From an archaeon (GTDB lineage Archaea > Hydrothermarchaeota > Hydrothermarchaeia > JALTZZ01 > JALUTC01), in NCBI GenBank assembly GCA_027058345.1, contig JALUTC010000176.1, forward strand, positions 1 through 8,368: DNA of 8,368 nucleotides, read 5' to 3'. The notes below the pieces were generated by a model. That model had not been told where the DNA came from. It was given only the letters and a program-made list of their open reading frames with translations, and did not search any database. Position 1 is the first letter of the stretch, and the number at the start of each line of letters is the position of its first letter. Positions 5,447 to 8,368 of the stretch are shown piece after piece. A program made the translations under genes and the position numbers.

Positions 5447-7086
5447 ATTAACTTTAAAATCTTGTCCAGATTTATTTCAAGAAAAGATATTGGATTTGAC
5501 AACTTATTCCTTATTAATACTATTGGGCTAATCTCTCCCATTATTCCTAATTGTTCACCATCAAGAATTATCCTATAACATCTATTCCTTAAGCATAACT
5601 CCTTTTGAATACTTTCAAATGAGAATTTTATTCCAAAATATTTTTCAATAGCTACCAATACTTGTAAGATATCATTTACATCTGTTTTTGTATCATATAT
5701 CATTGCACATAAATTCCTCTCTTCAGAAACCCTTCCATTTATTACTTTGAAAACATTTCCTATCTCGAAAATCTTTATAGGTAATTCCTTATATCTATTG
5801 ATGTAAATGAATTTCAACAGTGAAGGTATTAAGCTAGTTCTCAAATTCTTATACTCAACACCTATGGGATTTTTTATCTCAATAGCATCTTCTTCTATAA
5901 AACATTCGTGTTCAAATTCTTTAGAAGTTAATGTGAGAGTAACCACTTCATTAAATCCTAAACCTATTAGTATACTTCTTATTTTGTTAGAGAATTCTTC
6001 AAATTTGTCAGGCTTTCCTATGGAAAATACTTTTGGTATTGTCCCTGAAATTTTATCGTATCCATATCCAATTGCAACATCTTCAACCAAATCAATCTCG
6101 TGAAATATATCAACTCTATAAGGAGGGATAAGAACCTTTAACTTATCATCATGAACTTCCTTTATTATATAACCCATCCTTTTAAGACTTTTAGCTATTT
6201 CATTCGGCATTAGATTTAATCCAAGAATTTTTCTAACATAATCGGTCCTCAATTCATATTCCTCAAATTCAAACCTTGGCGTTCTTTCAATGTTTCCATC
6301 GTATATTATTTCAACGGTATTTATCTCGCATCCTCTTTCATAGAAGGAAAGTGCTAAGATGTTCAATGCTTTATATAAAAGGAATTTATCCGTTCCTGTC
6401 ATTTCAACAAAAATTTTTCTCGTATTTAAATCTATCTTTGTAAAATCTGCATTAATTATTGGAGGGAATGATATAATTCTCCCATTTTCATCCTTAATTA
6501 TCGGATATTTGTTATATCCTGATAATATGTAACCATATTTCTTACCAGTTTCCAACCTTTCCAATATTTCTTCAAGCGAATATTCCCTATTTTCATTTAA
6601 AGGTACGAATTTCTCATCCTTAGAAGCTAGATAATAAAATTTTCTCGACCTTATCTTATCATAGTCATGTAATCCTATGGCAACCTTCTTCCTATTTCTT
6701 CCTAAAGCCCAATGTAAATCTTCCTGAAAATTTATAAGATTTTCCAAATCTTCTTCATCTTCAAATCTTACACCTTCAATTAAACACGACACAATATAGG
6801 GACGAATATCTGAAACTGATTTATCCACAAATATTTTTATATCTGAATTTTTAACATAATATTCTCTCGGACTTTCTATCTCAAAATAATACTTTAATGC
6901 CCTTGCAATACCTTCCAATGAATATAAATCGGGTCTATTTGGAAAGAATTCAACATATAAGTAATCGTTCTCCATACTTTCTATATCGGAACCAATCATT
7001 GGAATTATATTTATAATTTCATTTCTTGAAACCTTCCCTCCTAAATATTTTTCCAACTTCTTTAAATTTATTTTAATTACGGGCAT
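5443..7086 (-). CDS. pheT: phenylalanine--tRNA ligase beta subunit, archaeal type
   Basis: This is the beta subunit of the (alpha beta)2 class II synthetase that charges tRNA-Phe. It supplies the B3/B4 editing domain and tRNA contacts and has a catalytic-like domain without its own aminoacylation site. The 547 residues lack the bacterial EMAP-type tRNA-binding N-terminus, as expected for archaea and eukaryotes. The N-terminal part holds VEFFPNRPDLYSLEGIARAL (45-64). The B3/B4 region spans roughly 84-260, with LHWALGRNRKKVAIGLHDYD (124-143). The B5 region (about 270-345) ends with PPYRVDIFHEIDLVEDVAIG (321-340) and GYDKI. The catalytic-like domain follows to the end. The ATG at 7086 lies within the 3' end of the sulfur-carrier gene (14-bp overlap). 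The stop overlaps the thioredoxin-like gene by 4 bp. The partner pheS is not in the window and must lie elsewhere. Confidence 0.96.
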   Translation of the reverse strand: MPVIKINLKKLEKYLGGKVSRNEIINIIPMIGSDIESMENDYLYVEFFPNRPDLYSLEGIARALKYYFEIESPREYYVKNSDIKIFVDKSVSDIRPYIVSCLIEGVRFEDEEDLENLINFQEDLHWALGRNRKKVAIGLHDYDKIRSRKFYYLASKDEKFVPLNENREYSLEEILERLETGKKYGYILSGYNKYPIIKDENGRIISFPPIINADFTKIDLNTRKIFVEMTGTDKFLLYKALNILALSFYERGCEINTVEIIYDGNIERTPRFEFEEYELRTDYVRKILGLNLMPNEIAKSLKRMGYIIKEVHDDKLKVLIPPYRVDIFHEIDLVEDVAIGYGYDKISGTIPKVFSIGKPDKFEEFSNKIRSILIGLGFNEVVTLTLTSKEFEHECFIEEDAIEIKNPIGVEYKNLRTSLIPSLLKFIYINRYKELPIKIFEIGNVFKVINGRVSEERNLCAMIYDTKTDVNDILQVLVAIEKYFGIKFSFESIQKELCLRNRCYRIILDGEQLGIMGEISPIVLIRNKLSNPISFLEINLDKILKLI

Positions 7087-7354
7087 TTCCTCCAGCTATT
7101 GCAGGCGCTATAAATATGACATCTTCTTCCTTAACCTCTGTATCTAAACCCTTCTTCAATCTTATATCTTCGTTATTCACGAATATTGAAATAACATCCT
7201 TTAAATCATTTCCCTCCAAAATCCTTTCCGCAAATCCTTTATACTGCTTATCTATGTTTAAAATTACTTCCCTAACATTTCTCCCTTCAACTTTTATCTC
7301 AGCCTTATTATCGCAGAATCTTCTTAGAGGAGCTGCAAGCTTAACTATTGGCAT
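7073..7354 (-). CDS. MoaD/ThiS/CysO-type ubiquitin-like sulfur carrier
   Basis: The 93-residue beta-grasp protein belongs to the MoaD/ThiS/SAMP group and is closest by eye to mycobacterial CysO. Shared features are the N-terminal strand IVKLAAPLRRF, the helix REVILNIDKQYKGFAERI (28-45), SIFVNNEDIRLKKGLDTEV (56-74) and VIFIAPAIAGG (79-89). Such proteins carry sulfur as a C-terminal thiocarboxylate for molybdopterin, thiamine, cysteine or tRNA thiolation, or are joined to target proteins as SAMPs. Here Gly88-Gly89 is followed by four more residues (NARN), whereas the active form normally ends in GG. The extension lies in the 14-bp overlap with the pheT start. Either a protease must trim it or it is not used as a carrier. 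It is the first gene of the minus-strand unit, with a good promoter upstream. No E1-like activating enzyme is nearby, so the pathway is unknown. Confidence 0.88.
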   Translation of the reverse strand: MPIVKLAAPLRRFCDNKAEIKVEGRNVREVILNIDKQYKGFAERILEGNDLKDVISIFVNNEDIRLKKGLDTEVKEEDVIFIAPAIAGGNARN

Positions 7355-7365
7355 AATAATATTTG

Positions 7366-7379
7366 AAAAGATAATAAAT
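7366..7379 (+). promoter_or_regulatory. BRE/TATA promoter for pyrE-tgtA
   Basis: AAAAG followed by ATAATAAAT lies about 21-34 bases before the pyrE ATG at 7400, matching the spacing of an archaeal purine-rich BRE plus TATA box for a leaderless message. No Shine-Dalgarno sequence precedes the ATG. The element overlaps the opposing promoter in the only intergenic gap of useful size in this window. Confidence 0.5.
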
Positions 7380-7390
7380 TTAAAAGTTTA
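7377..7390 (-). promoter_or_regulatory. BRE/TATA promoter for the sulfur carrier-pheT unit
   Basis: On the minus strand TAAAC followed by TTTTAAATT lies about 23-36 bases before the ATG at 7354, a good fit to an archaeal BRE plus TATA box. No Shine-Dalgarno sequence is seen, so transcription probably starts at or next to the ATG. It shares bases with the opposing pyrE promoter, so binding of TBP/TFB in one direction may exclude the other. Confidence 0.5.
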
Positions 7391-7399
7391 CATAAAAAT

Positions 7400-7909
7400 A
7401 TGCAAGAAGAAGATTTAAAGAGCATTATAAGGAAGTGTATAAAATTTGGAGATTTCATCCTTACATCTGGAAAGAGGAGCTCATATTATGTTGATTTAAA
7501 GGAAATAATTACGAAACCAAAAATTCTTAAGGAAATCTCTAAAAGAATTGTTGAGATATGTAATCCGTTCGATAAAATAGCAGGGATAGAACTTGGCTCT
7601 ATTCCAATTGCGGTTGCGTTAAGTATGTATACGGATAAGGAATTCATTATAATAAGAAAGGAGAGGAAGGAACATGGAACTAGGAAATTATACGAAGGAA
7701 GAATAAACAAAGGAGATGTATTTTTAATTGTTGATGACGTCGCAACAACTGGTGGCACATTACTTAGAGCTGCTAATATTGTTAGAAATGAGGGTGGAAT
7801 TGTAAACGAAGCATTCGTAGTTGTTGATAGGGAAGAGGGTGCAGAAGAATTGCTGAAAAAAAATGGTATAGTGTTAAAGAAGTTATTCTCAATTAGAGAA
7901 TTATTATGA
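7400..7909 (+). CDS. pyrE: orotate phosphoribosyltransferase
   Basis: This enzyme joins orotate to PRPP to make orotidine-5'-phosphate, the fifth step of UMP synthesis. The 169 residues have the type I phosphoribosyltransferase fold. They include FILTSGKRSSYYVDLKEI (19-36, substrate hood and N-terminal part), AGIELGSIPIA (61-71), the flexible catalytic loop around IIRKERKEHGT (84-94) with conserved basic residues, and the PRPP-binding motif FLIVDDVATTGGT (108-120) with its paired aspartates. The length is typical of archaeal PyrE, and it is not fused to OMP decarboxylase. Its TGA overlaps the ATG of the archaeosine transglycosylase gene (ATGA at 7906-7909), so the two are cotranscribed and probably coupled. 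Orotidine decarboxylase (pyrF) is not in view. Confidence 0.95.
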   Translation: MQEEDLKSIIRKCIKFGDFILTSGKRSSYYVDLKEIITKPKILKEISKRIVEICNPFDKIAGIELGSIPIAVALSMYTDKEFIIIRKERKEHGTRKLYEGRINKGDVFLIVDDVATTGGTLLRAANIVRNEGGIVNEAFVVVDREEGAEELLKKNGIVLKKLFSIRELL

Positions 7910-8368
7910 TAAAATTTGAGATAAAATATAAAGATTTAGCAGCCAGGGTTTGTAGATTAAAAATAAAGGATAAGGAAATAATTACACCAGAAATATTTCC
8001 AGTTGTACATCCAAGCGGTGAATTCTTAGATGTTGTAAAGAAGTTCAAACCTAAAGCAATTATTACAAATGCATACCTTATATACAAGAATAAGGAATTA
8101 AGAGAAAGGGCGGAAAAGGGGTTGAAAAATTTACTTGAATTCGATGGATTAATAATGACAGACTCTGGTTCCTTTCAATTATTCGAATATAAAAAATTAG
8201 AGATATCGAATAAAGAAATAGTGGAATTTCAGAATAAGCTTAACGTAGACATAGGAGTATTCTTAGATATTCCTGTAGACCCATTCAAATTAAAAGGCGA
8301 AGTTAAAGAAGCCGTTGAAAAAACGATAAAAAATGCAATCGAGGCAAAAAATTTGAAAAGAAACTTTG
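7906..8368 (+). CDS. tgtA: archaeosine tRNA-guanine transglycosylase, N-terminal part (runs off right edge)
   Basis: The first 154 codons are present with no stop before the window ends. The protein swaps guanine-15 in the D-loop of archaeal tRNAs for preQ0, the first committed step to archaeosine, which stabilises tRNA structure. The sequence begins MIKFEIKYKDLAARVCRLKI, followed by TPEIFPVVHPSG (27-38) and ITNAYLIYK (53-61), both typical of archaeal TGT. The conserved TDSGSFQL motif (85-92) has catalytic-site Asp86, and VDIGVFLDIPVDP (114-126) corresponds to the family's 'DI...lD...dP' segment. The later zinc-binding site and PUA-containing C-terminal region would lie beyond the edge. The ATGA overlap with pyrE fixes the start. 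This gene is the clearest marker that the DNA is archaeal. Confidence 0.93.
   Translation, partial: MIKFEIKYKDLAARVCRLKIKDKEIITPEIFPVVHPSGEFLDVVKKFKPKAIITNAYLIYKNKELRERAEKGLKNLLEFDGLIMTDSGSFQLFEYKKLEISNKEIVEFQNKLNVDIGVFLDIPVDPFKLKGEVKEAVEKTIKNAIEAKNLKRNF

Noticed and set aside
5807..6103. Plus-strand frame of 98 codons within pheT
   Set aside because: It lies wholly opposite strongly conserved pheT sequence, is rich in serine and isoleucine as antisense frames here are, and has no promoter or neighbour supporting it.
7116..7418. Plus-strand frame of 100 codons opposite the sulfur carrier and running into pyrE
   Set aside because: It is antisense to a clear MoaD/CysO-like gene and crosses the shared promoter gap. 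Its composition is that of a shadow frame.
1..8368. CRISPR arrays, insertion sequences, tRNA or rRNA genes, inverted or tandem repeats
   Set aside because: No repeated units, transposase-like protein, tRNA-like T-loop sequence or structured gap was seen. Nearly all the DNA is occupied by intact housekeeping-type genes.

Overview
The window comes from an archaeon with a very compact, AT-rich genome. The strongest evidence is the partial gene at the right edge, an archaeosine-type tRNA-guanine transglycosylase. It is supported by a short PheT of archaeal type without an N-terminal tRNA-binding extension, a Mer-like (F420-dependent reductase family) protein, TATA/BRE-like promoter sequences, and few Shine-Dalgarno sites. 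Arginine is mostly AGA/AGG and isoleucine often ATA, as in many thermophilic euryarchaea. I would guess a euryarchaeote, possibly near Archaeoglobi or methanogens, but the sequence alone does not settle this.

Layout. (1) Positions 1-51 hold the first 17 codons of an unidentified minus-strand gene that runs off the left edge. (2) Positions 66-1021 (+) hold a small predicted ferredoxin-fold (NIL/ACT-like) protein overlapping trpF by ATGA. (3) Positions 958-2304 (-) hold two adjacent genes of the luciferase-like/Mer superfamily. One is nearly full length and the other is half size, and the pair ends inside trpF. (4) Positions 2313-4073 (+) hold glmS, divergent from the Mer-like pair by 8 bp. (5) Positions 4060-7354 (-) are a tightly packed four-gene unit, read as MoaD/CysO-like sulfur carrier, pheT, an exported thioredoxin-fold protein with a haem-like CxxCH tail, and an NDUFA9-like atypical SDR. 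(6) Positions 7400-8368 (+) hold pyrE overlapping tgtA by ATGA, divergent from the sulfur-carrier gene across a 45-bp double promoter.

Almost every base is coding. The only gaps are 52-65, 2305-2312, 4933 and 7355-7399. Both convergent junctions overlap (64 bp and 14 bp). No rRNA, tRNA, CRISPR array, insertion sequence or repeat was seen.

Most genes are housekeeping: tryptophan, UMP and glucosamine-6-phosphate synthesis, Phe-tRNA charging and tRNA modification. The parts worth a second look are the tandem full-size and half-size Mer-like pair, the thioredoxin with a haem-type Cys/His tail, and a ubiquitin-like sulfur carrier whose diglycine is followed by four extra residues.
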